Shown: positions 18,211 through 30,400, counted from the first letter of the stretch. The stretch: 64,000 nt of DNA from Rhynchopus sp. YZ270_cl-10 (GCA_964035575.1 OZ037834.1:1891598-1955597); one strand, 5' to 3'. Numbers and translations are program-made. The notes: generated by a model from the letters alone, not told the origin.

Positions 18211-20583
18211 ATGCATCTCCGAGCAGTGTGCGCCGTCACCTTTGTGTCTACCTGCTTTATTAGCGTCGCTGCGGCGCAGGAGCCGGATACTACTACCCCG
18301 GTCACCCACGCTACAAGCAACACGACATGCTCGGAGCATCTCCTCGCCACCCATACTGCCTACGACACGTGTCTTAAGGCCCTGGTAACAACCCCCGCCT
18401 CCCAAGAAGCACTTCCCCTCTTCGATCTCTGCCCCTGCGATGTCGCAACACCCACCGAACCCGAGAGGATGGTGTGCCAATGGGCTGATCTGATGTCCTT
18501 TGTATCCTACGCCACTGCCCTGTCAAACACATGCGCTGCGAAGGCAGGGACACCGGACGACTTTATTTTATTTGAAGATTCAGTCGATCCTGTGTGCGTT
18601 CCAAAGCCAGAAGCGTTCATGGGGTGTGTCAACGCGATGCGGACGGTGGCGCCGATTGACAGCTTTGTGGATGTGGCGCCGTGTGAATGTGTGCGGGCGG
18701 CAGTGCTGAACATTTCTACGGCGAATGTGGATGGGGGTGATAATAAGTGTTCGACAGTCGTGGCGGCGATCAGGACCGCGGTTGCGGATACAGTGGAGAT
18801 CTCCCCGCAGGAGATCCTGCACGCCCGCGACTGCACCAACTGCACCCCCTCTGCCTACACAACGTGCTACCTGCAGACAGTGTCTGTGCCCATCGAGAAC
18901 GAGGTCTACGTCCTCGAGGTGGTGTACCCAGCGTCGCTCACGACCAGCACCCGTAGAAGCATGCTCAAGGCAGAGCTCTCAAAGATCGTCGAACTGCAGA
19001 TGTCGCAGCTCTATTTTTACAAATATGAGGAGACCGACAAGGTCAACGGGGAGCGTGTCTTCTTCAAGGTATGTCAGGGGTTGTGCCAACTGCGCTAAAG
19101 CAAGACAACAAAACAAAGAAACAATTAAAATAAAAATAAAAACAGTTCGTGAACGTCGACCCCATCGTGTCGCTCACGATTGACGCGAAGCTGCAGACTG
19201 CTATCAACGACGAGACCTCTACTCTGAGAACTGAGTTCCAGGCAAGCTCACTTGGGCGGCAGCAGGTATGTGATGTCCATACAAAAAACCCCCCGATATT
19301 TTAAAGAAAATGCACACACCCACACAGCTCATCACTGGAAAGGAAGTCGTCGTCCAGACGGAAGACAACGAGGAGGTGCCTGCCTGGGCAATCGTCCTGC
19401 TCATCCTGTTCGGTGTCGGTATGTACAAACAGCACAGTGGTACTGCCACCATTGACCTTGGAGCACCTTATAGCACGTACGTTAGGTTGTAATGTTGACA
19501 CCATTTTAAACTTTGCACTGCACAAAACATCACAAAAGAATCATCCCAAAATCATTTTTCATTAATTTGGTGTTCACGAAACCACATAAACTTATCCCCT
19601 GCTTGTGAACACCATATTTTGTTGTTGTTCTTCTCAAAAAAAATACGACATTCAAAAACACACACACACCTCTTACAGCAATGATCGTCCTCTTCGGTGT
19701 GCTTGCTGTGATGTGCCTGAAGGGCGATGGAGGTGAAGCAGACGACGTCTCGACCTCTGAGAGCTCCGAGGAAATGGAGGACGGCGTGGTAAAGGCACTC
19801 CCAGGTATGCCATTTGCAAATTGTGCTTTTCTTTTTTTTGGCTGATGAGTGGAAGCGGGAGTAGCACATATCAGATGTAAAACCACGAAATGAATGGTTG
19901 AGGTCCGGTCATTGTACCAAGGTGCACTGTTCACGAGAGGGCTTTGTATTTTCAAGTCAACTTTTTTTCTCTTCTGTTGGCCGCAGGGTGTGCTTTCATC
20001 CAGCTTGGCAACATACAGTGGGTCAGCCGGGAGGTGCTTGCCTGCATCAATAACTCACTTTTTTTTTTTCTCTCTCTTACTGGGGGGGGGCCGAATAAAC
20101 GAGGTAATTCGAATAAAGCACGTACGTCGAATAAAGCACGCATTTGAAAAATGGGTTTTTTGCTTTTTTTTGCGTCGAATAAAGCACGTACGTGTTTTAT
20201 TCGACTTTTTGAACTTTTCCTGTGTTGTGACAAGGTAGTTCGTATTTTGTGAAAATTTAAGTCGCTGAAATTTTGTTCATTTTTCCGTATATCCCCCACC
20301 ACAAGCCGGGATTGGCTCGGAAATGCAGCAAAATCACCTCTTGGGCGAAAAAAAAATCGAAAAAAAATTGTGACTGGAAAAACTTTCCAAAAAGTTCAAA
20401 AAGGCGAATAAAGCACGTACGTGCTTTATTCGCCTTTTCGAACTTTTTTTTTTTTTTAAACCTCAGGATCTGAAGTGTAGGGACGCCTAATAAAACACGT
20501 ACGTGCTTTATTCGACCCCCCCCCCAGTAAAACACCCCCTCTTTACAGAAGATACGCAGGTGGCAGTACCGGTTGCGGGATAG
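18211..20583 (+). CDS. Cys-rich type I membrane protein, five exons
   Basis: Exons 18211-19068, 19146-19265, 19328-19418, 19679-19804 and 20549-20583 join in phase, with GTATGT or GTATGC donors and ACAG or CCAG-type acceptors, giving 409 residues. Residues 1-22 are a signal peptide. The ectodomain (to about 345) has about fourteen cysteines in a repeated CxxC/C-helix pattern, N-glycosylation sites, and a SEA-like stretch around VLEVVYPASLTTSTRRSML. The membrane helix is encoded across exons 3 and 4 (AWAIVLLILFGV then MIVLFGVLAVMCL). A short acidic tail (SESSEEMEDG) ends with the 35-base last exon (EDTQVAVPVAG-stop). The last intron, 744 bases, contains family C and D repeats and a complete TIR element. 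Stopping in the exon 1, 3 or 4 read-throughs would lose the membrane anchor or tail, so splicing is well supported. Surface receptor or adhesin role is inferred. Confidence 0.85.
19872..19967 (+). repeat. Family C copy in last intron
   Basis: GTAAAACCACGAAATGAATG, TTGTACCAAGGTGCACTG, TTCACGAGAGGGC, TTTGTATTTTCAAGTCAAC. Sense to the host gene. Confidence 0.85.
19989..20060 (+). repeat. Family D copy in last intron
   Basis: TGTGCTTTCATCCAGCTTGG, CAACATACAGTGGGTCAGCC, GGGAGGTGC, CTGCATCAATAACTCAC, then a T-run. Confidence 0.85.
20077..20530. mobile_element. TIR element (454 bp) with CACGTACGTG palindromes, inserted in an intron
   Basis: The ends are inverted: TTACTGGGGGG with CGAATAAA at the left, and TTTATTCG with CCCCCCAGTAA at the right. 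Inside are repeated GAATAAAGCACGTACGTG units, one of them part of a 26-bp perfect palindrome near 20404-20430, and a family G copy at 20263-20330. No coding capacity. The left end follows family D and the right end lies 18 bases before the last exon, so the element sits wholly within the intron. Confidence 0.8.
20263..20330 (+). repeat. Family G copy
   Basis: TTCATTTTTCCGTATATCCC, CCACCACAAGCC, GGGATTGGCTCGGAAATGC. Only a few differences from the copy at 7.95 kb. Confidence 0.85.
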
Positions 20584-20788
20584 ATGTAGTGGGGAGAAGA
20601 AGAAGAAAATAAACAAAATGGTACCACCATTTGCAAAACAAACCTAAAAAACTACTAGCCGTTTCGAGCGTGAAACATTGCCTCTTCTTCGAGGGGTTAT
20701 TATATATTTGTCGATACAAAGTGGGTTGGGGTGAGGGGTGGGTGAGGGCGGGCGGGGAAAAAAGAAAAAAAAAAACCAACCTAAAAAA

Positions 20789-20856
20789 AGCGTGGAGCTC
20801 ACACGAGAAAAAAAAGCGAGGTGCCTACACGTTATCAATTATTCAAAAAAAAAAAA
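20789..20856 (+). repeat. Family I copy
   Basis: GTGGAGCTCACACGAG, A-run, GCGAGGTGCCTACACG, TTATCAATTATTCAAAA. Confidence 0.75.
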
Positions 20857-21423
20857 AGCAAAAAAAAAAACTCTAGATTTGCAAAAAGATGCAAAACCCT
20901 TTCCCCTTCCTCTTCCTCCCCATTTTTTTTTTGTTTTTCTAAAATAAAAAAGCAAAAGTTTGTTGGGGCCCTTCACCCTCATTGTCTTGTGGGTTCGTGC
21001 GACCAAGAGGAAGGGTCTCTCTGCCAACCCTTTTTCCACAATATATGGGACAAAAGTCGTCCTTATTCATTTTTAGAGGGTTATTGAATTCTGTTCCAAA
21101 AAAAAAAAAAGAATTCCCCTTTTCTGAGATGTGTATGCCCGTAAGGTACATTCATCCAACTATTCTGTTCCCTTTTTTTTTTTGGTCCGGCGTCTGTCAG
21201 TGACATTCCTTTTTAAAGGGTGACAATGCATGATAACGCTGGTATCATCTCACCCTTTTTTTTTCACAACCTGTGTGTGCTTTTTTTCTTCCATCTTTTC
21301 TCTCAAAATCCCTTAAAGAAATTTTCACCCCTTTTTTTTTTGTAAATATGGTATCCTACTGTTATATCTGGGGGCGTTATGTGTCAAAAAAGCAAACCAG
21401 AAGAACATTTTTTTTCCCACAAA

Positions 21424-21477
21424 GTGTCAGTCCCTGCGTCCTGTGTCCCAGAGGCACGGTTGCACTGTCAACTTCTC
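21424..21477 (+). repeat. Family B copy with internal duplication
   Basis: GTGTCAGTCCCTGCGTCC then TGTGTCCCAGAGGCACGG and TTGCACTGTCAACTTCTCC. Confidence 0.75.
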
Positions 21478-21574
21478 CTTTTTTTTGGGGGGGAAACCAT
21501 TTCTGAGTTGCCAACATAGTAGTGGCATCATTGAAATACTGATCCTACCCTTGACTGAAAAAAAAAAAAAAACA

Positions 21575-21946
21575 AAACAAAACAAGAGCACAAAGCAAAC
21601 ATAACAAAAACTTCATAAAAAACCCATTCAAACTACCCTCTCCTGACACAACAAAGATGGGTAAGAGCAGAGACTCCCGCTGTCTCGTCACTCTTTGTCC
21701 CAACTCTTGGCAGAAGGTTACCGTTTTTTCCCCCCCCAATCAAGTTGATGAGTGTTGAATGCATGACAACAAGAGGAAAGTGTCGGAGAAGTCTTGGGTG
21801 AAAAAAAAGCTTGGTTGTGAGTTGTGAGGACAACCCCTACTTAGACATAAAAGAGAAAAAACAAACAAAAGCAAACATGTTACAAAACAAAAAAAACAAG
21901 AGCACAAAGCAAACATAACAAAAACTTCATAAAAAACCCATTCAAA
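21575..21946. repeat. 57-bp direct repeat pair
   Basis: A sequence starting ACAAGAGCACAAAGCAAAC and ending TTCATAAAAAACCCATTC is present at about 21577-21632 and again, essentially identical, at about 21893-21946. Origin unknown; they could flank an inserted segment. Confidence 0.75.
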
Positions 21947-22736
21947 AACCCCTCCGTAGTGGATACCCGGCAGAGCCGGGAGAATAACCCCACACCTCAG
22001 CACTGCATCCAACCACCACACTCACTTAAATGTGTGTTGTTCAGTGGGCAGGGGGAGGCAGGGGGGTGGTGAAGGGTCTTCTAAGGAGAAGGGCACGCGA
22101 TTTAGTACAGTAATCAGATTTTTCTCGATTTCCCCCTCCTTTTTCCCCCTATTTTTTTATCTTCTGGCACACACCTCCCAGAGGCGTCACAAAAAAAATT
22201 GTCAACTTTCTTTGTTTTTTTTTTTTAGTTCCATCACATTAGTTCGTGTCGTCCAGGCAATATTCCATCCTCTTTTTTTTTTTTGTGATTGATTTGTTTC
22301 TTTTTGTCTTCTGGGGTTCCAAAACCACGGAGAAGAGAAATGTGTGTGCCCCCGCACCCATCCCCTACCATTATAGGCGTTGTCTTGTGGAAAAATCTTT
22401 ATTTTTCTTTTTGAAAAAAGTGTCAGTTGGCGGGTTTAACTGTTCGTTTTGGTGGGTGTAGTACCGAAAATCACGACTATCCTACCTTTTGGTCCATAGC
22501 TAGCTATCCTCAAATATTTTTTTTGTGGCAAAAGTATGTTTTGTGACAATTCGCGAAACACCCAGAGTATGATCTCCCCTTTCAGATTTCCTCTTTTTCT
22601 AACGACAAAACAAAAATAAAACGGTGATCGCCGATACTGCAAAACAAGGCACCTCGCACAGACGATGGTTTTTCTAGCGCTGGTATCGTTTTCAGCATCA
22701 TGTGTGTGTTTTTTTTCTCTTCTCTTTTTCTCTCTT

Positions 22737-22768
22737 CAGTGCCTTGAGGTGTTTGCACTATCAACTCA
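22737..22768 (+). repeat. Short family B copy
   Basis: CAGTGCCTTGAGGTGTTTGC then ACTATCAACTCA. Confidence 0.65.
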
Positions 22769-22917
22769 TATTATATGTGTATTGGAGATACATCTTTCAA
22801 CATGTTTTATTTCTTAGTTTTTGGGGGTGGGGAGACGACACTAAAAAAACACAAAAAACGGCCAGACTACCATTTATGGGTCCAGGTTTTGCCGCTAGGG
22901 CTAGTACACGAAGTAAA

Positions 22918-22991
22918 AAATGACAGTGGAGATTGCACATCTATGTGACAACACAACCCGAGGCAACTACACTACTCCAACAATTTATCAA
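22918..22991 (+). repeat. Family A copy
   Basis: CAGTGGAGATTGCACATC, hairpin CACAT-CT-ATGTG, CGAGGCAACTACACTACTCC, CAACAATTTATC, then an A-rich tail. One of the best-preserved copies. Confidence 0.85.
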
Positions 22992-23097
22992 CAAAAATAG
23001 AATGGTATAAATGACCCCTCGATGCGCGATGGGTAAGCGCCACGCCTGCCCATCATAGGTTACAGTAGGAAAAACAGTAGCACAAAGGCTTCGCCCA

Positions 23098-23168
23098 ACA
23101 TTGAGTACACCCCTAATTGCCCAAAACCAAGGGAAACTTTTTTTTAGGCGATTGTCGACACGGAAAAT
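23098..23168 (+). repeat. Family F copy, long form
   Basis: TTGAGTACACCCCTAATTGC, then TTAGGCGATTGTCGACACGG. Confidence 0.75.
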
Positions 23169-23693
23169 GTGTGTATTTACATCGTTTCACCCTTTACTTC
23201 CTACTAGTTTCTTTTTTGATTCTGTACCGCTAAAGTACGGATTTATCCAGAATAAAATGCATGCTTTTTTGGGGGGTTTTTTTTCCAGTGAAGAAGGGGG
23301 GTTTTCACTGAAAACCCCCTTTTATTTTAAAAAAAATTCTCTCTCTCTTTCTCTCTCGTGCTACTGCTACTTCAATGCTTTCCTTTTCTGACGCCTCCTT
23401 TGTTTTCCCAGTCAACGCAGTGGTTCTCTCTCAAAGAGCTGTGAGCTAAAAAATGGATATCTAGACTTTTTCTCTCCCCTCCAACTAACGGAATTGAAGC
23501 GCCCTAGAGATAACCCACGAGACAGAAAAAAATGAGAGGAAAAAAGACGGACTTCAAAAAGGCTCTCTGAAGGTGTGTGGTGGCAAAAAATCACAGAGAG
23601 GCTTTGATGGTAATTTTGTAAACTGTTTTTTCTCGTCAATGAAAAGAGCCCTAAAGGGAGGGGGTGTGTTTTTTTTGATGACTCCTACAGGTT

Positions 23694-23750
23694 TGCAAAC
23701 CCCCCCTAACTGCCCCACCAAGAGTACCTCAGGCGATTGTCGACAAAAAA
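23694..23750 (+). repeat. Family F copy, long form
   Basis: CCCCCTAACTGCCCC, then CCTCAGGCGATTGTCGACA and an A-run. Confidence 0.7.
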
Positions 23751-25087
23751 AAATATGTCCTCCGTTCTAAACCCCCCACCGGTAACCTAGATTGGGTTTT
23801 TTTTTTCATATTTTATCCCCTTTTCTCCTCTACCCCTCCCTTCTCGGTCGAAAGCGATGAGGAAGGGTGTGTGAGGGGATTCCTGGGGAAAAAAAAGCTT
23901 TCCTTTTGTGTTGTACCTGTATTTTGTTTTATTAGGTGTGTATGTATGTGATGATACATTTCATCTTTCAACCTTGTTCATTTTTTTTTCTTTTCTGTCC
24001 GTGTCTGTAATGGGAAGAGAAAGGTGGAGTAGCTAAAAAAGAATGGTGTTAGAAAAAAGCCCCAAAAACGGTAGTGTGTGTTTTTATTTTTTTACCACGC
24101 GTAGAGGTGTGTATAGGACCGTATACGCGCCTATATGGGGGTAAAAATCAGGTGGATAATTATTATACCAAGCATTGGCTAAAAGAGGAAATAGAATCGA
24201 CGGAAGGTTGAGCGAAAGGGGGAAGACAGCAAAGAAAAAATGTTTGATTATTTTTTTCTCTTTGTTTTCTTTTTCATTTATTTTTTTTTGTCACAAAAAA
24301 AATGTCAGATTGCATCCCTGGGAATCCGAGGGATAAAGGATTTATCGAGTATATCTTCGCATTATTTGGACTCTAGAAGGGGGTTGTGGTTGTTTTGAGC
24401 GTGTATCTCAGCTCCATAATTTTTTTCTTAGAATTGTTGTGCATGCAGGCAGACTGATCCTATCAGTTGAACTCCCTTTTTTTATGTTCTGGATGTGTTT
24501 TGACATCAAATCATGGGTACTTCTTGTGTGGGATATTACCCCCTTTTTTTCCCCCATATTTTTTCTTCTTTTTTAAAATCTGTAGAGAGAGAGAGACAAA
24601 GAGATACTGGATAGCAAACCTCCTTTGTCGGTGGTCTGTCCTGGAGTACAAAACTCTTCCGTTAGTTTTTTCAAAAAAAAAAATTTTTAATAAGAATCGC
24701 CCCCTTTGTGTTTGTTTTAGTTTTAGTTTTTTTTTTTATAATGTGTGCGCACGAGAAACACATTTCATTCAAGTATTCTCTTTTCTTTTATTTTTATATA
24801 CGCCCCCCTCATCCCCTCATCCCTACATTCCTCAACTTCTCTTCCCCCCCCTCCACTCCCCCATGAATCTTTTTTTTATTGTAGCACAAAAAAAAACAAC
24901 AACAACAACAAAATACAAAAAAAAATAATTGCCCCTTCAACATTTTCATCTGCACATTTCGTTCGATTCCTCACATATTCCCCCACAACAAATCACCTAA
25001 GAATCCTGCCGCCAAAAAAGGCCGCACAAAAACCTGATGCAGAGTGCAGAGACGTCACCAGAGTAGCAAAAAAATAGTGCAGAGTAA

Positions 25088-27235
25088 CAAAAAAACAGCA
25101 CGAACACGTTCAAGATCGACGGCTACCGCAGCTACACCCGCAAAAGAACGGCAGGCAGAACCAAAAAGACCAGTGCAACACATGGAGGCGGGATAGTAAC
25201 ACTGGTGCGTGACAAACATCCAGCCCAAGTCCACACGTTCTCGAAGTGGAAAGTCACAGAACGGCTCGACGTCACAGTGCACGGTATACGCTTTGTCAAT
25301 GTATATCGACCAAGCGCAGTGGGGGAGCAAAAGAACGACATACGCAAAGATGACTTCGACTGCGAAGACCTCCCCACCGAACAAGTAGTGATAGCTGGAG
25401 ACCTCAACGCCCATCATGCGCAGTGGAGCAAGGCGATCCCGAACAAAACCGGCACAAAAATCCACGACTGGGTCGGTAACACTGACGGCATGCAAATCTG
25501 GAATGACCCCCAAACTGCGACAAGGATTGGAAAATCCAAAACTTCACCAGACGTGGTCATAGCGAAAGGTGACAATAACAAAGACGAGACAAGAAAATGG
25601 CCGATCAAATGGCGGGTTCTAGATAACGGCTTATCGGACCATCTCCCAATGGAATTCGAGATTGACAGCACCACACCACCTCCACCGAAGTACTCGAACA
25701 TCAAACGGAGCGGGAAAACCCTGTGGGATTGGAACAGGGCCAGGTGGAGTGACTACACTGCAGAACTTGAGCGAAGTACTGATGCAACCCTAAAGTGGCA
25801 CAACCCCGCGACAGCGTATGCGAAGTGGGCTGGCATGGTGAGAAACATGGCACGACGACACATCCCGACGCATCGACGACGGCAAGCTAAGCGAAGGTGG
25901 TGCACAGGTGCAGTACGCAAAGCAATGAAGCGCCGAGACCAGAAGATCGCGCAACTGCAGAAGCAGACAACACCACCCACACAAAATGATAGTGACTCCC
26001 TCAGCTGCCTAAAACAAAATGTGGCCACGGAAATCCGCGACAGCAAACGCACGATATGGGAGGCAAGGTGCGACAAGGCTGCGGGGTCCTCACACATCTA
26101 CCACCTACTACGCGAACTGGACGGCAGAGCCGATAAGTCGCAGCAGTACCCACTGACGGAGAACGGCACCACCATCACCGACAACACAGCCAAAGCGAAT
26201 ATATTTGGTAGGCACTACTCAGACGTGAGCCGCAAAGACCCCACAGACACGGAGGACGTAGCCACAACACCGACGGACGTCCCATACCACGAATCAGAGC
26301 GTGCCTTTACAATGCAGGAGCTCAACACCATCGTGAACAACCTGGAAGACAACAAAACACCAGGCATGGACAACATACACAACGAGATGCTACGACACAT
26401 GGGACCGGAGGCGAGGAAGGGTCTCCTGCGTATCATGAACCTCTCGTGGAGTAGTGGCACACTCCCACTGGAATGGACGACTTCTCTACTGATGCCCATC
26501 CACAAGCCTTCGAAACCGGACCACCTCCCTGCTTCGTACAGACCAATTGCACTGACGAGTACAGTGAGCAAGGTGCTCGAGCGCATGATCGGACACCGCC
26601 TACACCAGCTCATGGAAGACCCTGATGAGCAGTTCCCTAACCTCCACAAGGCCCAAGCAGGTTTCAGGAAAAAGAGATCCACGATCGACAGCATCGCACT
26701 GGTAACGCAACTGGCCAAGGACACAGTAGAGGAAGGGCGCAGTGCAATCCTACTCAAAGTCGACCTAGAGAAGGCGTACGACCGCCTCAAACGCAATGCA
26801 ATCCTACAACACCTGCACGACTTCCCACTCACGTACCAGAAGTGGATTGGTGCATACCTCAGCAACAGACGAGCAGCGGCGACCGTGGCAGGTCACGTCA
26901 GCGAGTTCTACGACATGGAGGAGGGCGTACCCCAAGGCACAGTGCTCTCCCCCCTACTCTTCAACGTAGTCATGGCAAACCTGGCGAAAACCCTAGAGTG
27001 CGTGGACGGACATGTGTGCATGTACGCCGACGACCTCGCAATCCTGTGCATTGGCAACAACACCGACGAAGCCGCTTTATCCGCACAAAAGGCTATCGAA
27101 GTACTTGAACGTGAACTCCCCCCAATGGGCCTCCGAATCTCCATCCACGAACAGACAGTGGAAATTGCACCAACTGTGGCAACACAACCGAAGGCAACTA
27201 CACTACCTCAAACAATTTTATCAAACAAACAAACA
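25088..27235 (+). mobile_element. Non-LTR retrotransposon (APE-type LINE), 5'-truncated and lacking the RT C-terminus
   Basis: One long frame encodes an apurinic-type endonuclease (GDLNAHHAQW and the LSDHLP motif before 25.67 kb) and a reverse transcriptase with SYRPIALTS, AGFRKKRSTIDS, VDLEKAYDRL, GVPQGTVLSPLLFN and the catalytic YADD at about 27030. The first ~50 endonuclease residues are missing: the frame is open from 25088, and its first ATG (25205) lies inside the domain. About 40 codons after YADD the frame runs into the family A sequence (27161-27235) and an (AAAC)n tail, so RT thumb and any RNase H region are absent. The order of domains fits the I/R1/ingi-type LINEs; clade not settled. 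It cannot encode a complete enzyme. The ALIX gene starts 183 bases beyond the tail. Confidence 0.9.
27161..27235 (+). repeat. Family A sequence forming the LINE 3' end
   Basis: CAGTGGAAATTGCACC, AACTGTGGCAACACAACCG, GGCAACTACACTACCTC, AAACAATTTTATC, then AAAC repeated. It matches the free-standing A copies at 2.6, 7.2, 22.9, 31.9 and 48.4 kb. Confidence 0.9.
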
Positions 27236-27417
27236 AACAAACAAACTTTCATATCCCCCCTACACACAACAGGAACACAGGGGTCCTTTATTTGTCAATT
27301 CTTTTCTTTTGACATCCCTCTTTTCTCTGACCACCTTTCCCTCCCTCTCCGAGATTTTTTCATTAAAACTCTATTCTCTGAGGGTCTTTCTTTTTCTTCA
27401 AAACCCTTTTTTTTTAA

Positions 27418-30400
27418 ATGGCAACTGCCGATGAAATCTCTTGGTACCCTTCCTTGAAGGCGCCCCGCGGTACCGAATGGGTGAAACCGTTGACAGAACA
27501 TTTAAAAAAGAATTTTTCGGCGGCAGAGGCGGATTCGCACAAGACTGTGATCCAAGATTTGCAGAAGCAATGTAAGGAGATTCGCGGGTGGAAAGACAAG
27601 GATGCGACACCTGACAAAATCGAGGCAGTACTGCTTCCTTACGCCTCTCGGGTCATGCTCATTGCACAACGCTTCGCTGGGTTCAAAGGAATTTTCAAAT
27701 GGAGCGAAACCCTCGTCCCCGGGGAGAAAACATCCCTTTCCCCTTACATGGAATGCCTCAGCACCGTCTTCTCCATTGGTCTCCTCTACATGAGACAAGC
27801 CGCCTCCGTCTCCGTCACCGACTCCGAAGGAATCAAAACCAGCTACCGTTTATACCTCACCGCTGCCGGGGTGTTTCAGTTCCTCCACTCTGGCTGCGAC
27901 GAAATATGGGGGAGAATACCTGCAGACGACCGTGGAACCGACTTAAGCGCAGAAGGAATAGAGTTTTATGCACACCTCTGCATAACCGAGGGGGTGCGGA
28001 GGGGGTATCTGAAAGCAGTCAAGGAGCCTGCCACCGCAGGAAAGCATTCTTTATTGACAAAGCTAGCGGGAGAGGCGGTAACGAAATATGGGGAAACCGT
28101 CGATAAATTTAAAGCAATTCAAGCAAAGAAACCGGACGCTGATTCGCAGATCCTTGGCTACCTTTATGTATGCAAAGATCTGCAAACGGCACGTGGACTA
28201 TGCCACATGGCTGAAGAAGCGCTTATAGCAGAAGAAATTGGTCTTCAAGTCTCCCTTCTCAACCAAGCACAACAACGTGCCTCTAATGTACACACTGCGC
28301 ATGCTGCAGGAAACCTATTCCTTGCTAACTACTCGTATGTTGTTGCAGCGCAAAGAGAGAAGGCGGCATCAGAAAACAACAAAATATATGGCCAACCAGT
28401 CTCAAAGGAGCAAGCTGTAGTACCCTCATTGGGAAAAGACTTTGTTAAGGCAATCGCCTTCGAGGCAGGGCCCGCAAAGATTCTGAACCCACAGCAAGAG
28501 GTGTGGGGGGCGACGGGGCCTGCTGAGAGAGGGTTTGAAGCGTTGGTGCCTGCGCATATCGAAAGCGATGTTGAAAGCTGGAAGCAGGAGCTTCTGTTGA
28601 TGGTGCGGCGTACCGAGCGGCAGTTACAAGAAGCCCATTCTGGAGCAGTATCGTCGCATGAATCGCAAACAATAATGAGTGGCTATGATTCCAGTGTATC
28701 CCGAAGCCTGCCACCACAGTTACGCGCGAAGATCAGCCGCTATCAAGCAGAGGCGAAGTCTGCAGGGAACTGCTACTCCTTCCTCAAGGACACCAGCGCT
28801 GCGACCTTGGCCCGCTGCGAACAGGCGTTCGCTGCCATTGCAGACGCTTCGTCTGCAATGGACAAAGACTTTGAACAGGAGAAATGCGTCCGTACAGAGT
28901 ACGGCGCCGCCCTCCCTGTCAGTGGTGCGCTTATGGACGACCTGCAAGAAATCCGTGGTTCCCTCAGTGAGATCAACACAAAGCTGGCGCGCAACAAGTC
29001 AGTGGCGGAGGCAATAGGCGGTACGCTAGACGGGGCTAAGGACCTCCTCGACCGCTTGGATGTGTCCTTAGAGGAAGTGGACGCAGCCTTGTCAGGGAGC
29101 GAGGTATGGGTGTGGGCAAGGTGTTTTTGCAAACGTCTTTTTTTTTTTTGAACAGGGTTCCAGTGCAGATGCGAGGGCCGTGCAGATCATCGCTGAGGTG
29201 CAGCATCTGTACCAGCAGGTGCAGGACGCAAAGTCGCTGCAGCAGGTATGCTAGCCCAAACCACACCACCTCCCCCAAGGCCAACTTTCCCCCGAAAAAA
29301 TTGGCCTGAGGCCTGCCACAACCTTTGCGTTTCATGCCTTTCCACCACCCACCCCACACAGATCAGCTACGACGAGCTTCGCCAAGGGCCAGACACAGCA
29401 GCGCTGACGAAGCTGCTCTTGACTCTTGAGCACCCTGTAGATCGTTCCAATGCGGTATGCACTGTACCTATAAGCCAATACGGCAGGGTTTTTTGATTCC
29501 TTTTATCCGTAACTGTGATGTGGTGTTGGTTGGTGTACAATGCAATATGCTTCACTCCGCAGATGGAAGAATCCGCCGCACCCTTCGTGACGATGCAGGA
29601 GGAGCTGCTCGCCTCTGCAAAGGACACAGCAGCGCTGTGGAGCACCATACGCAGGCGTCTGGAGGAGCTGCAGCGTGAGCTGAGCCGTGGCCTTCCCTTG
29701 GGTGCCACTGCGGAGCGTGTGGCAGGGCGCCTGCAAGACGCGTGCACGCACTATGAGGTGGAGCTGAGGGATAAGCTTGTGACAGCACACAGCGACTCTC
29801 ACCAACTCGCCGACACAGTTGACCGCATACGCACGCGAGTTGCGGAGTTCATTGCAACGCGCACGACAGACCGTGAGGGGCGGATGCAAGAGGTATGTTT
29901 TAGAGGGGGGAAGTGGTGCAAAGATGTTGTGATGTGTCAAACTGTTTAAACTATGCAGGCGGAGGTCGCAAAGCAGATGCAAGAGAAGGCCTGCCAGCTG
30001 CAGGCTGCTACTGCAGAGGCGGAGCGGCAGATGGAGGACACAAGGCGTATAGAGTATGTGCATGGTTAGTGTCAAATGCATACTGTTCACTTCACAGGGA
30101 GGAGTTGTCGAAGAAGAAAGAGGAGCAGGAGCGCCAGCGCCAGCATATGTTGATGCTGCAGCAGCAGCGTTTGGATGAGGTGCGTCGTGCGGAGGAGCAC
30201 CAACAGCGTCTCAAGCAGGAGCAGGCACGCCAGCAGCAACTCCAGCAGCAGCAGGCCCTCCGGGCAGCGCAGGAGCAGCAGCGGCAGCAGCAGCTCCAGC
30301 AGCAGCAGCTTCTTGCGCAGCAGAGACAGCAGGAGCTGCAGCGGCTGCAGCAGGAGCGTGCGCAAGAGGAGGAAAAGGTGCGGCAGGCGGCACAGCAGCA

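Larger units (their letters stand above)
20584..25087. other. Gene desert, 4.5 kb, repeats only
   Basis: No credible gene. It contains families I (20.8 kb), B (21.4, 22.7), A (22.9), F (23.1, 23.7), a 57-bp direct repeat pair (21.6/21.9), and long homopolymer and C/T-rich tracts. S-like remnants (TGTGTATGCCCGTAAGG at 21.13, GTGTGCGCACGAGAAACAC at 24.74) also occur. Open frames are F-, K- and P-rich and overlap on both strands. Confidence 0.7.

Noticed and set aside
20274-20337. Family G as a structural RNA such as a tRNA or snRNA
   Set aside because: No cloverleaf, Sm site or known snRNA signature; it is better described as a dispersed repeat motif.
24467-25077. 153- and 110-codon open frames before the LINE
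   Set aside because: Composition is F/P/S/K-rich low complexity with no recognisable domain, and they run through intergenic homopolymers.
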